This document shows positions 9,329-21,209 of a DNA stretch of 32,683 nucleotides, piece after piece; the first letter of the stretch is position 1; each line of letters starts with the position of its first letter. The notes under the pieces are model-generated. The model had not been told where the DNA came from and did not search any database. It saw nothing but the letters and a program-made list of their open reading frames with translations. Both the position numbers and the translations under genes were made by a program. The stretch spans positions 1 to 32,683 of the forward strand of contig CAXKVV010000647.1 of the NCBI GenBank assembly GCA_964058805.1, in the 5' to 3' direction. Source of the stretch: Schoenoplectus triqueter. Its lineage: Eukaryota > Streptophyta > Magnoliopsida > Poales > Cyperaceae.

Positions 9329-12111
9329 ATTAATCGTCAATTTTCCTCGCGTGCGTCCAGAGGCGCGGATGAAATATCGCGTACGCGGTACTGTCTCCAA
9401 GAAATACCTTAACCTAAAATAAGTGTTCACTCTCCAGTCAAACAGTCAAAACAGTCGGTGAAGCGAATCCATTACTCTATGTTTTAGAGCGGTCAGGAAC
9501 CGTCCGTTGATCCAACTGAACGGATACGATCTCATCTCTCATCTTCTCAATGTGCATGTTCAAAATCCACTCAACGATCTGAGCTCGAACAGGCACGACC
9601 AAACCTTGATTCGAACTGATCTGAGTTTTAAAAAAAAAATTACACTATCAGACTGGTCGATCCGATTCTCGGTCCGACCCCATCTGTGACTCAAGAAATT
9701 TGTTTTTATTAAATTTATCCAATCCATTCGTTTGTCGTCTGAAAAATATATACTATATTGTAAAATTGTAAGGATTAGAGGGTTTAATATATCATGTAAA
9801 ATAAATGTCTGAAATTCCCTAAACAAAATCAACGAGAAAAAATCGGGTTTTTCATACAGCATACTTAGTTGTTTATAAAATGACTTGGAAAAATACTAAA
9901 ACATCCTTCAAACTTAAGTTAAATGCTCAATCATAAATGTTGACGATCCTTCAAACTCGCAATAACTAATTGATGAATATTCCATTTTTATTGGAACTTT
10001 CTTGCTTTCCTCTCCCGAATTTATTGTTTACTAGCCATGTACTGAGTACGTTCTTAAATATCTCCAAAGCATTAATAATCAAACATGGAAATTAGTGCTA
10101 TTTTATTCACATGTCCTCCTAAAAGAAAATAATGCATTAGTTTAACCATATGTTAATTCCTAATTTTAAAAATATATTAGTGCTCTCGCATAAGCAACAA
10201 TGAGATATATCACGCGTTCACGATCAAGCAATGTTAACAAAGCTTGCTCAAACCATAGCCAAACTATTATCAAGTTACGCGACCAAAACTAAAACAAGAT
10301 GAAGAATAAACATATTATAAAATATAAAAAAATCAGAATAACCGATTATTTTAAGTGTTCTTTTTCCTGAGTAAATTGATACTAAATAATCACAATTATA
10401 ATTTTTTTTAAAAAAAACTAAATGACTTGGTTGTAAATTCTTAATACATAAAGAGAATTAAGGTTTCAATCTTTTTAAGCATAACACATCATCATTTTTT
10501 TCATCATTAATTTAATTATTTTTTTATTTTCTTGAATCTAAGGATTCATATAAAATAGTTTCTCTATTCTCATTTAAAATAATATGTATTTAAAATGATT
10601 TAATTTTTTATATGATCATTTATATATTATTATGTGCTTAATTATATTATTTATTATTATAATAATTATTCTTATAATTATCAATTACTTAGCATTTAAA
10701 AATATTATGACTAATTTTTTTTTAATGTGAAATTTTATTAAATATATTTAAAATTTATATTGTGAACTATTTAATTGAGAACTATATTATCAAAATGAAG
10801 CTCGAATTACAGTCCTAATTAATGTAATAAACAATATAGTCATTGCTCAAAAGAGCAAAAATAGGCCCAATTCAATTCAAATTCATGACCTATGGAGTGT
10901 TTTCCGAACTCAAAAATTAAAATGGACCCTACAAATTTAAAACTATATATTTTCTTTTTCCTTTCAATGTCTCTCTCCTTTTTCAGTTCAGATTGTCCAC
11001 TGTATGTATGTAGAATTTATGAGATAGCTCTTTTGATGATTGATAATAATCTATTTATTATCTGAGAAAAAATTATTATACAGATATACAGTACTGAATG
11101 CCTTTTATACATATGGATGCAACGGTATAAATAATTACCGTTGGTACCAATAGTATCGTTGGCTCTAACAGACCCGTTGGCACTGTTCCTATGCCTATGA
11201 TGAATAGTTTCTGAGGCTAATTAAATCACTCTAATCAAAATCTACTAAATCTAGTATGCATTTTTTTTTTTGGCAACTTCTACAGTCAGTCCAAAACTTT
11301 GTCAATATAAGAGTTCTAAATCGTCAGAAATAAATAAAAACTATTCGAAAGGAAAAACATACGGGTCAAACTATAAATGTCAAGCCACGGTTTAAAGTTG
11401 CAGAGGCATTCGCCCCATGCCCTCCATCCACTAAATGTCAAGCCACGGTTTAAAGTTGCAGAGGCATTCGCCCCATGCCCTCCTCCATCCACCAGGGGAT
11501 CCGTATCGGCTGCTGCGTGGCACAAGGGCAGCACGCGCGCACACCGTTAGATTTACGGGGGTCACTGTGAGATGGGTGAAGTACGAATTTCCATGTGATC
11601 GGATGGTCTCCAAGCCAGTGAATCGAATGAGAGTTTAATATTATTAAATCAGAAACGTCACCAGATTTTCAACAAGGTGGAAATTCTCGTATTCTGTATG
11701 TACATGTTCCTGTGGGATCTCCAATTAACGCATTTGCTTTTAGTATTTTTCTTAGAAAAATTACAAATTCTTCTTACAATTTAAATAAATAAGAAACTTA
11801 TGTTACATTCCAAATGTTTGTTTAATCCAGATCATTTTTACACACTGCTTTTATCCCAATTTATAGAACTGATCCAACATTTTCACTATACTATCAGACC
11901 GATAGATACATTCAACATGCAATTTGGATTCCTTGAGTTTAACAATAGCTAAAGCATAACTTCATAAGTAAAAACTTTAGTATTTCTTCAACATCCTTTC
12001 AACATTACATGCAACTTATACGAATGACATGATATAAAAACAAACTGCATTCGTCAAGTAACAGAATTTCAAAATGTCAACATCCCCATGTTCTCAATTC
12101 ATCTTGCATCC
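9329..12111. other. Spacer: MTN upstream region and XTH downstream region
   Basis: There is no gene here. The first 350 bases upstream of MTN are comparatively GC-rich and presumably include its 5' UTR and promoter, but I cannot place a TATA box. 9700-11100 is AT-rich with nothing recognisable. 11130-11190 holds three CGTTGG cores about 20 bp apart. 11374-11640 holds the tandem duplication and GC-rich island listed separately. The last 400 bases should include the XTH 3' UTR. Confidence 0.5.
11374..11492. repeat. 58-bp direct tandem duplication
   Basis: The unit beginning TAAATGTCAAGCCACGG at 11374 repeats at 11432. The two copies are essentially identical, except that the second has three extra bases (CCT) near its end, giving 58 and 61 bp. 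The near-identity indicates a recent duplication. It opens a GC-rich patch that continues to about 11640. Confidence 0.92.
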
Positions 12112-14393
12112 TCACATTGACTGCTTGCTAGGATCGATGGCTGTTGAAACCCTTGCACGGTTGCTCCTATGCCGGCGGTGGTGACTGAACTTGAGGTGTC
12201 CACTCTCCTTGAATCGCCTCTTCTCAGCCTCCACTATCTCACACTCCGGAAGCTTCTCCGGATACCTGAATGTGTCATAGCATGCAGAGTAAGTCATATA
12301 ATTCTCACGGTATGCACGCATTGCGTTTCTTTTCTCTGGGGTCATAACAGACCAGCCAGTGGACATCAGATGTGAACTTGCTGTTGTGCAATTTTCGGTG
12401 GAAGTGGGGAGCATCTGGATGGGATCCACATGACAGCCGACGAGGGCAAGGTCACGAAATTCAGATATGAAAGGACTGTACTTGTAGTTGACCTTGTACT
12501 TGCCGCCCGAAGTGGCCCAATTTGATGCATCCCAGATGGTGGCATACAGTGACATTGGCTTTGATGGGTAGTCACCTCCCATTGCATCGGTGCGGCGTAC
12601 TTCACGGATTGGTGTTTCATCAATGTAGAATCTGTTGAAAGAAACATGAAAAATCAACAGACTTTAGCTTTCTATCTTTGCCAACATATTGTCGGTAAAA
12701 GATGCACTTAAGGTAATTTCATCACTTGTAAAGAAATGCAGAAAATTAGGGAGTATGATTTTTAAATTTGTGTGCAAATACTGGTCATAATCTACTTGAC
12801 CTGATGTTATATCAGTTCAGAATGTATTTATGCATTTTCGACTTTTCACGGTATCCTGTATATGAAATTTATTCATAGCAGTGGAATTCAAAATAGGACA
12901 ACAGAGGGGAAATATCAAAAAGAAAATTAACAAGGACAAATTCATACATGATGGTTTCATTGGTCCAAAGGATGGAGTAGCGGTGGAATTCCTTTGTGGG
13001 ATCAAAAGGCATGAAATAGCGCTCCTCACGGCCACGGCTTGTACTCCCATTGCCATAGATGTTTGTCTGTACTCTCCACTCCTTCCCTCTGATGTTGCCC
13101 AAGAACTCGAAGTCCAGTTCATCATGAGTTTTCTCAAACATGTCTCCATTGGAAGTCTTTATGATTTATTAATTTGCAAAAGGTTGTAATCAGTTATCAA
13201 GTAGGGACATTTTACTTGTTCGTTTATCTTATAAGTGGCTTAAAAGCAAAGAAATTTGGAAGCGTGTTGAGCTTTTTCTTTCAATGATGAGAAACACATT
13301 GTTTAAATAAAAACATCAGGAGTACCCAAATAAAAGTAAACACATTAAACCAGTATATCAGCTTTGTCAAGAGTAGGGGAGAACGATAATCTGTTGTAAG
13401 TTGTAAAGAACTCTAATCTTAGAAAACTCTTAATTTAGTAACTCATGCAAACTGAAAAGACTATTTGTTGATAAGTGTGTGGATAATTTTAATTAAGATA
13501 TTCCCAGGATTTTTGCCACAGCCTGCGCCTGTTTCTGGGAACTTCTTAATTCGTTGATTGCTCTGTTATACAGATTGACTAGATTTTATAGAGTTTTGCA
13601 ATATATTTTATATGTAATATAGCTAAATAGTACAACCGAATTCGGACATAATTTAAACTACATAAGTTTGTAAATTAGTATAAGGAAAATTTTGGCTTAA
13701 TTCCATTCCCTCTAAAATTGTAGTTTTATGCTTGATGCACATATATTGTGGAGGGCATTAATCAATCACAAGAAGGAAAAAGAAAATATGTATCTTCACA
13801 AGAAGGGAAAGAAAAAGGAGGAGAATACTCAAAACTTACATAGAACGCAACAACTACACCAGCTGTGTAGTCGGACGGCAATTTGATCAATGCACTGAAC
13901 AATCCATGCTGGTACATGTCGGATGAAATGAAGCCCGATCCTAAAACATTTACCTTGGAAATATGAAATCTAATTGGACAATGATTATATGCTACCAGCA
14001 TTATCAGAAGCATTCAAGAATTCGCTTTTTTGTTTGAGTTTAGATATAGTCTTATTAACCTCAGTGCAAATTGCAATATTTCATTACAACTTAACAGGGG
14101 ACAATTAAACAAATCTGCAATAATCAATTGTTCTACTGCAATTCTCCTTCTGTTTTCTTTCTTATTTTATACCATGACATTTTAGGGACAGGGTAAAGAG
14201 CTAAAATAGTACCAGAGGAACGGTCGAGCAAGAGGCGAACATGGCGGTCGCCATTGGTGCGATGGATATTATGATGACCGAAAAGCGGTGAATATGCCTC
14301 ATTGAATGCCAGAGTCTTTGTATTTATTTCCATTGCAGAAGAAACAAACCCAAATAGCATGATAGAAATCAAAATCTTCATTTTGCAATCCAT
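12112..14393 (-). CDS. XTH30: Xyloglucan endotransglucosylase/hydrolase, XTH30-like, 4 exons, 336 aa
   Basis: GH16 enzyme that cuts and rejoins, or hydrolyses, xyloglucan in the cell wall. Exons in reading order: 14213-14393, 13840-13940, 12948-13156, 12112-12631; lengths 181+101+209+520 give one frame of 1011 nt, all introns GT-AG. Residues 1-20 are a signal peptide (hydrophobic ILISIMLFGF). The active site is HDELDFEFLG at 105-114: Glu107 nucleophile, Asp109 helper, Glu111 acid/base. N130-G-S follows as the usual N-glycosylation site. Substrate-cleft residues include MSLYATIWDASNWATSGGK. The C-terminal XET domain has YMTYSACYD and ECEIVEAEKRRFKESGHLKF; that tail, and GSGFISSDMYQHG, point to group III, closest to XTH30. 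A start at 14462 would bury the signal peptide; ATG 14381 is a possible alternative. Symbol is by resemblance only. Confidence 0.92.
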
Positions 14394-14527
14394 GTCAAAA
14401 GATCCTTTTTTTCCCAATCTGTTTTTCCGTAACTTTTCTTCTTTCAAATTCACAAATTGCAACCCCTCCTTTCTAATTTCAGGAGGAGATGGAGAGGTTA
14501 AGCTCGTGTTCTCTTTGTATTCTATCA

Positions 14528-14534
14528 GTTTATA
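14528..14534 (-). promoter_or_regulatory. Candidate TATA box for XTH
   Basis: The minus strand reads TATAAAC here, 135 bp upstream of the XTH ATG. With usual plant spacing the transcript would start near 14500 and have a 5' UTR of about 105 nt. Positional argument only. Confidence 0.35.
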
Positions 14535-17344
14535 ACGGCATTGGACAAACTATAAGAGGTTTGGATCTCCTGCAATACTCTGGTATAGTAAACTATGTAA
14601 CTGGTGATGTAATTAGACTGCAGCATGACCTGCTACACGGATTCAACTGCATAGAAAGCCGACATAAAGGGCACCTGAATTTCATTAGCTGGATGGAATT
14701 GCCAATAGCCAACCTCTCTTGTTCTGTACATAAATTTTTATTGGACCTGCTGAATATAACTTGAGGTACATTGTATTAACCGAAAGAGAAATGGGAAGAT
14801 ATGTGATTCCAATTGATAAAACTTCATGGCAGCTTATGTTGCTGACGTGTAGCCTGTTGGATACGCTCAAGGATATGTATTCTCGGATAATATTTAGTAA
14901 TCTATTACATAAAGCTTCCAATAGGATAACATGGCTATAGAGGAATTAACAATCTCAAAAATATTCATCCAAGTACATGAAAACATAGACACCATCTCAG
15001 TCAGGGGAAAACTTATAAACAGATTTCTATCACCAAGTTTGGAACAAATTAGTCGTCAGGTAATAAAGTTTAGAGTTGATAATGAAATAATTTTTACTTT
15101 ACACTAACTAATCACACATATTTTTGTTTAATTATGGCTCTAGAAAATTGAAGATAACCTTCATAGAAAACAAAGTTTATTACCATGTATAGTACATCTT
15201 ATTATATAATATTCTTCATCCCAAAATTCACAAAAGCTGCATTTACAACTATAGGTAGTCAAATTAAAGTCACCCTTCAGTTTTTTTCTATAATGAAATA
15301 AGTTCCAAAACTCGGTAGCAAAGAGAAAAATAGAAAAAATTTCCTGAATATGACAATATAACAATGATGATTATGATTATGATGTTCACAGGAAAAACAG
15401 GTCTATATACGCCTCCTTTTGGGAAAAAAAAAAAGAAATGATGGGATAAACAACTGTGAAACAGAGAAATAGCAGGGCAAGTTCTTAAGCCCAATTGTAA
15501 GATGAACAATAATATGAACCCAAAACAAAAGAACGTGTTTGATATATAGGCCCATTAATCCCTTTTCATATACAACATGTCAACATGTCAATCAAGTCCA
15601 ACAAACCGACAAGTAATGAAAACAGGAACTGAACAACAGTTATTGTTGTAACTGGGCCGAATAAATAGAGCTCGGTTGGATTGGAATTAGTAAGAGATCT
15701 TTGTGTTTATAGGCCCCACGGCCCCCACCTACTTTTGCAAACATATCAGCAACTAAAGGCTGTGCTTGTTGTGTGTTTGTGGGCCTGAATTATACATCTT
15801 TTACATTTTTACAAAGATGAAAATTTCACTTTCGGGAAAAGTAGAAATGTGACTGACACTGATTTTGTTGAACGAAATGCATGGGGAAGGAGCAAAGGGC
15901 CACACAGGGATACTTTTCCAGTTTTCTGTGCTTCTTCCCAACTGCTAAAAGGTGTAGCGAGTAACACTCAACATCAACTGAGGGACTACACAGTAGATTA
16001 CAGAAGAGAAAGGGAACAGGGGATCTGCATTAGTGCGCGAGAAATCTTGCAAGGCTGAGCAGGGTTGGAGCGGTGACAACGAGGGGATGAAAGATGCGTC
16101 AACTCAGTGTCTGACAACACAGCACAAACGGCCATGGTTTTGGATAGTTGGATCGTTGGATGGATGTATGGTGGGAGTAGATGGTAGAATTCAAAACACC
16201 AGTGCGGCACTGCTGCACACACCATCCACTGGTACACTGATGAACATATCCTCCTCCAGCTTGTAGCTAGCTAGCTACCCCTGCTTTTGTCTTTCCTTGG
16301 TTCGTTTCTTACCCGGCGAAATAATAGGGGGGCATTTCCTGAAAATTAGTTTTATAGTTATTCCCCTTACCTGAACCCACCTTGCTGCCAATGCAACAGA
16401 GCTTGTTGGGGTTCATACATTCCAGTCCTGAGTCCTTCATATGAACCTCATTTACACCGCATTGTGTTACAATTTATAACATATATAGTTTGAATAATTA
16501 CTTCCATAAGTTGATAAGTTAAGTGTATGATCAAGACCTAGTTAGAATCTAGTATTAGTAAACTTTCTCATCATCCACAGTTCACAGTTCAAGTATATAA
16601 TCTCCAAATATTTTGAAACCCACAAGGAAAAAAAACACATGATCAGAGATCAGCTTTCTTTTTCTGGGCCAAGAGAGACATTTGTCGATTTTGCTAGTCA
16701 ACAATAAAGCTACAACCAAATATATATGAACAAAGAATGCTTCGTTACTATAAGAGCAAAGCTGCTTCATAAAATTTCATCCAAGAAAAGGGACAAATTT
16801 TGGTGCTGTTTATAGTAATTGATGGACATGGAGTATACAGAAATTTTGGTTTCTAGTAGAACAATAAATTGGGACCAGCAATTAATTCAGCTATATCATC
16901 ATGGGGTAATGATTCTTTTATAATTTGAAATGGGCCCCACCATGCTGCAAGTTTGAGAAATAGAGAGAGAGAGAGGAGACAGAGCCGGACTGAGAGGTAG
17001 AGGAACGGGGGAGAGAGAGAGAGAACAAGAGGTTTGTTTCTTTGTGAGTAGCTAGCTGCTACTCTCTTTAAAGCTGCATCAGTGGTTGTACCATGAGGTC
17101 TGAAAAAAGATGGTTGCATCTTTAATGACCAGAAGGATAAAAGGTGAAATGCAATAAAGAACGGGTGTAGTAAAGACTAAAGAGGAGTTAATAAAATTTT
17201 ACAATATCCTATGTACACGTATCAAATAAAGCTACTTACTTTTGTTCCTTTTATATTTAAATTGTTTTGCTCCCACAGAAATATCACCCAATATTTCACA
17301 CCAAAATCACCATTAGTCCAAGAGGAGGTTCAAATACCTCAATA

Positions 17345-17695
17345 TTATTATCTCAATTATGTCTCTATTTTTTAAATTTTTAATAACTCAAAATTAAAAC
17401 TGAAATATCAAAATAAACTGTTAGATTTGATTGATATTATATTTACTTCTTACACAAAGATCATTCATTTTTTACTTTTATTTTATATAAATTAATACGT
17501 TATAAAATAAACATCAAAAAATCAATCATATTAGTGTATTTTTTTTGTAAGATCTTGATGTCACATAAAGTAATATTCAAACATTATAGTTTTTAACCTA
17601 TGCATAAATAAAATGACCTAGACCAAATCTAGACATTTTAATTTGATATTTTTAATTTAAATTTTGAGTTATTAAAAAATTCTCCAATGTACATC
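17345..17695. mobile_element. AT-rich fold-back MITE
   Basis: The segment around 17365-17445, containing TTTTTAATAACTCAAAATT, reappears as its reverse complement around 17620-17690. The arms are about 75 bp with moderate divergence and surround a central AT-rich stretch without coding capacity. Further weak inverted similarity continues inward. Exact ends and a target-site duplication could not be fixed. Confidence 0.7.
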
Positions 17696-18869
17696 TCAAA
17701 AAGAATAAGCGTCCAAATGACTTCCAAGTTGCAACACCAAGTACACCAAAAGAGAGCATAAAAGGATATTATTTATAATTAAAAAAGGTATATCCGACGC
17801 AAATATACTTGTATGAGAAAGTTAAGAAGGAAAATATGTTCTCGACCTAAAAAAGCTTTGTTTTTGGAACTCAGTATAATTTTGAATTTAACAGAGAAAA
17901 ACTAAAAAGAAGGCACATGTACTTTCTTCATTAAAATAAATTGATAAATAAATCATCGACGAACAACCAATCAAATGAATACATTTTTTTAACTTGTAGT
18001 TAGAATTAGCAAAAAAAAAATTAATTGTCATCATTACTAAAACTAGATCGAAATAGAAGCTTGTCAAAAAAAAAGTTTAAATAGGGATATGTAATTTGCA
18101 ACTTAAGTTAATTTGTTGGTCGAAACAAGTTTGGACGCATAAGAAAAACAATTAAAATATACTTACAATCCTAGCACTATTTTTGGCTACCGCTACCATT
18201 ACTACGAACTTTAATTTATATATAGTTTTAATAAAAGAAAGAGATAACTATTGGAGAAATTAAAGGTAATTAGCTATAATAAGAGGAAAACAGAATGTTA
18301 CTAGCTGGTAGGGTAGCAAATGTATATAGAGCCATATTGATCCGATTTTATAGATCAATCTATCTAAACTTAATATGTTTCAAAATAATATGAAAATAAA
18401 TAAGTCATATGACAAGATTTTTTTCATATTTAACAGTTGGGTCGGATATTGACTGAATTGTTAATATTCATTTAAAAATAATATTAAGTTGATTAAAAAT
18501 ATATAATATAATTAATATATATTTAATTATTTTTTTGAGATGGGCCCGATCAAAAAAATTTTGACCTAATTTTAAATAGGTTGGATTAGGTCAAGTAAGA
18601 AAAAGAATAAAATAATGATGACTCGACTCAAACTCTCGATCCGACTCAATTTTTTTTCAAAAATATATCTCTATTTTTCTGTTTTTCAAGAAAATTAGAA
18701 AAATATACATAAAATATAAAATAATTATAAAATTTATACCCCCACCCTGATATTTTGCCCACCCCTATTATATTTTCTAGTTTCATCCTTGCTGCATGTC
18801 AAACTATATAGGTAATTACATAATATTTTCTCTCACGATAATTAAAGAATAAGACAAGTACTATCTCTA

Positions 18870-19021
18870 TAGAAAAATCTCTCCACAAATGCGTACCACC
18901 GGTTTGCATAAAGCTTCATCCAACTTTTATATGATAGAAATCAAGTAGAAAAATCTCGAAATAAATACGTACCACCTGTTTGGATAAGCTTCATCCAAGT
19001 TTTATATGATTGAAATCAAAT
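18870..19021. repeat. 76-bp direct tandem duplication
   Basis: A unit starting TAGAAAAATCTC at 18870 repeats at 18946. Shared landmarks are GCGTACCACC/ACGTACCACC, GCTTCATCCAA and TTTTATATGAT. Divergence is roughly 10-15 percent by eye, so this duplication is older than the one at 11374. Confidence 0.88.
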
Positions 19022-19449
19022 AGTATTGTTTGCTCAACAATTATCTACAGAGTTCTCAAAAGTGAATGCTTTTTATTTGAATTACAGAGAAGGAATTAAT
19101 TAATATTAACTAGAGAAAGCAAATTGTATTAATTAATAGGTTAATTAAATTCGACATATCATTTCGTATTTTACGTTCATTTGCGTTATAAGAAAGAAAA
19201 GGATATCGTCAAATGATTATTTTGGGGAACAAATGTAAGGACCCATACGAAACACCCAAAATGCGCTTTGTACGTGCTGTTTTGGGAGATAAAAACAAAG
19301 CAAGTCAAATATAGGAAGAAAAAGCATAGAGCTGCAGCTACAGCAGAATCAAATCAAAAGGTTGCAATAATTGCATAAAAAGGTAGGAGGCCTTGCAAGC
19401 AAGTGCAAATATGAAATAGCCTTCTCTCTCTCTTTTTCCTGAGTCCTGA

Positions 19450-19470
19450 CACGTGACTACGTGTAACGTG
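19450..19470. promoter_or_regulatory. Cluster of three ACGT-core motifs
   Basis: CACGTG (19450-19455, a palindromic G-box), TACGTG (19458-19463) and AACGTG (19465-19470) occur within 21 bp. Such spacing is typical of bZIP/bHLH sites. They lie 5 kb from the XTH start and 2.2 kb beyond the KANADI stop, so a target gene is not evident. Confidence 0.3.
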
Positions 19471-20220
19471 TGTGATCGATGTATGGGTCGATTGATTGGC
19501 GTATAAATATTTAACCCAAATCACTTCAAAAATATATATATATATATAAACCAAACTCTGACTAACATGGACCACCGACACTTCTGTCAAGCAAATTCCC
19601 CAATAGGCAGTAGCAAAATTTTATATGATTTTAGGGAAAACAGTTATTAATAAATATTAATTAATAAATGTCCTGACTAGTGGTTTCGAGCCTATATGAT
19701 AGATGTACACCGTCACTTTTTATTTATACCATGCCATATCAATGGTGCATGTAAAGTCTTGATCAAAATTTAATTTATTCAAAACTTTCTTGCTACATTT
19801 CAATTAACCGCCCATCGATCAAATAATATGGAGTTGGAACAAATACCGCGGTGTTATTGATGGGAGGTGTGAAATGTATATTCTTCTTATCTAAACCATA
19901 ACACACCTATATCGAGTTTGTAGAGTTCTAATGATGGAATTAATTTTTTTTTATAGTATGATTTATCTCCTAAGAAAAAAATAGTAATTTACTCCAAATC
20001 TCAAAATCTTGGAGGGGTTGCAGCCTCCTCTGTCCCCTCCTTAGGTTGAGTTAAACCACTTTTTCACAAAATTAAAATACTGAAACTGACGGTATTAATT
20101 TCCACTTTAAATTAAAACAACTATTAATTTTGAGATAACATTATCGTTTATCGGTTTTCTATTTCATTATTTGTATATTAATTTCCACTTCATGCTACCT
20201 TAAAAGCCAATTAGTAATTA

Positions 20221-20345
20221 TAAAATGGCAATTTTTACCATTAAAAAAATGGGTCAATTTATACCATTCAAAAATGGCAATAGAATGGGGACTATTTATA
20301 CCATTGAAAAATGGCAATTATAGAATGGGGGTCAATTTATTTTGA
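20221..20345. repeat. Imperfect tandem repeat, about 40-bp unit, 2.5 copies
   Basis: The unit combines TTATACCATT, a run of A, ATGGCAAT and GAATGGGG. It recurs near 20258 and 20297 with a partial copy before. Each unit contains the inverted pair ACCATT/AATGG and can fold on itself. Confidence 0.75.
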
Positions 20346-20689
20346 CGGCCATTCTTTATCAAAACTCATAATCATACCAAATTATAAATTATGTAAGAAA
20401 AATGCTGCGATTACACTAAATTGTCTTCCACATTTCTATTTAAAAATCATTTCTCATTCACCCCATACTTCTTTGAAGGAACAAAATTCATATTATTCTA
20501 ACCCTATGTGTGTATATCTTGGCCCTCATTGATCGAAAAGCTACCTCTGCCCTTGATCACGAGTGCTATCACGTCAGGTGTCTGATACGTGGTCATGCAT
20601 GTGTCTACGAGTGTGTGTCAACATGTTCTATAATTTTGTAAATTCACTAAATTAGGCAATTATGTTATGGTACGAATTGTTGAATAAAG

Positions 20690-21209
20690 AACAATGGTTT
20701 CAGGGGAACAAGTAAAAGTATCATATTAAATACTTGAGGAATATTATAGGTACAAAGATAATTTAGATATCATTTACTCTATAATCAATTTTAATGTTGA
20801 TTTATTATCAATAGATAGCAACAATAATAAGTTTAAGACTAATGCACATAGGGGAAGAGGATTAGTTTGACGCACGGTGCCTAAGTAATCAATAATGAAA
20901 TATTAATTCCTTTTGCTCTTTTTGTTTATTTTGCTGCAGAATTTGATAAGCTGGCGATAAAGAGAAATATCTAGTTGAGTTTAAAGAGGAGATTATCAAG
21001 TATCAGATTGCAAAGAACTAATGTAGTTTGATCAGTAAAACCGTTAATGTTGTTGCTTTAATTAGTTATAATAGAACTTGTAGCTTTTAATTCTTGGAGA
21101 ACCTTTGGTATTGGGTTGTGGTACCACATATTGTTACTCTGCCTGTTTTGTTTCGTAATGAAACTAATGGTTTAAACCACTTTTTTCAAAAAAAAAAACA
21201 ATGGTTTCA
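20690..21209 (+). mobile_element. Retroposed insertion: poly(A) tail and 13-bp target-site duplication
   Basis: AACAATGGTTTCA occurs at 20690-20702 and again at 21197-21209. The 494 bp between them end in an A-run (about 21188-21198), so the insert was copied from a polyadenylated RNA by LINE machinery, on the + strand. The 3' part (TAATGAAACTAATGGTTTAA just before the A-run) looks like a plant L1 3' end, which would make this a strongly 5'-truncated LINE. It contains a splice-acceptor-like TTTTGCTGCAG at about 20930-20940 followed by a short frame FDKLAIKRNI and a stop, so a partly spliced gene retrocopy is an alternative. The insertion itself is firm; the source is not. Confidence 0.82.

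Noticed and set aside
13505..13545. TTCCCAG ... CTGGGAA inverted pair in XTH intron 2
   Set aside because: A 7-bp stem with a long loop in an intron is expected by chance.
14489..14764. 91-codon + strand frame upstream of XTH
   Set aside because: It overlaps the XTH 5' UTR/promoter on the opposite strand and has no recognisable domain.
16066..16100. TGACAACGAG resembling the start of miR535
   Set aside because: Only the first ten bases match; the remainder diverges and no opposite arm is present.
16940..17120. Possible miRNA precursor around GCTGCATCAGTGG and CCATGCTGCAAG
   Set aside because: The arms do not pair over 18 or more bases and neither matches a miRNA I know.
17325..17345. GGTTCAAATACC resembling a tRNA B box
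   Set aside because: One extra base compared with the B-box consensus, and no A box or cloverleaf upstream; not a tRNA or a tRNA-derived SINE.
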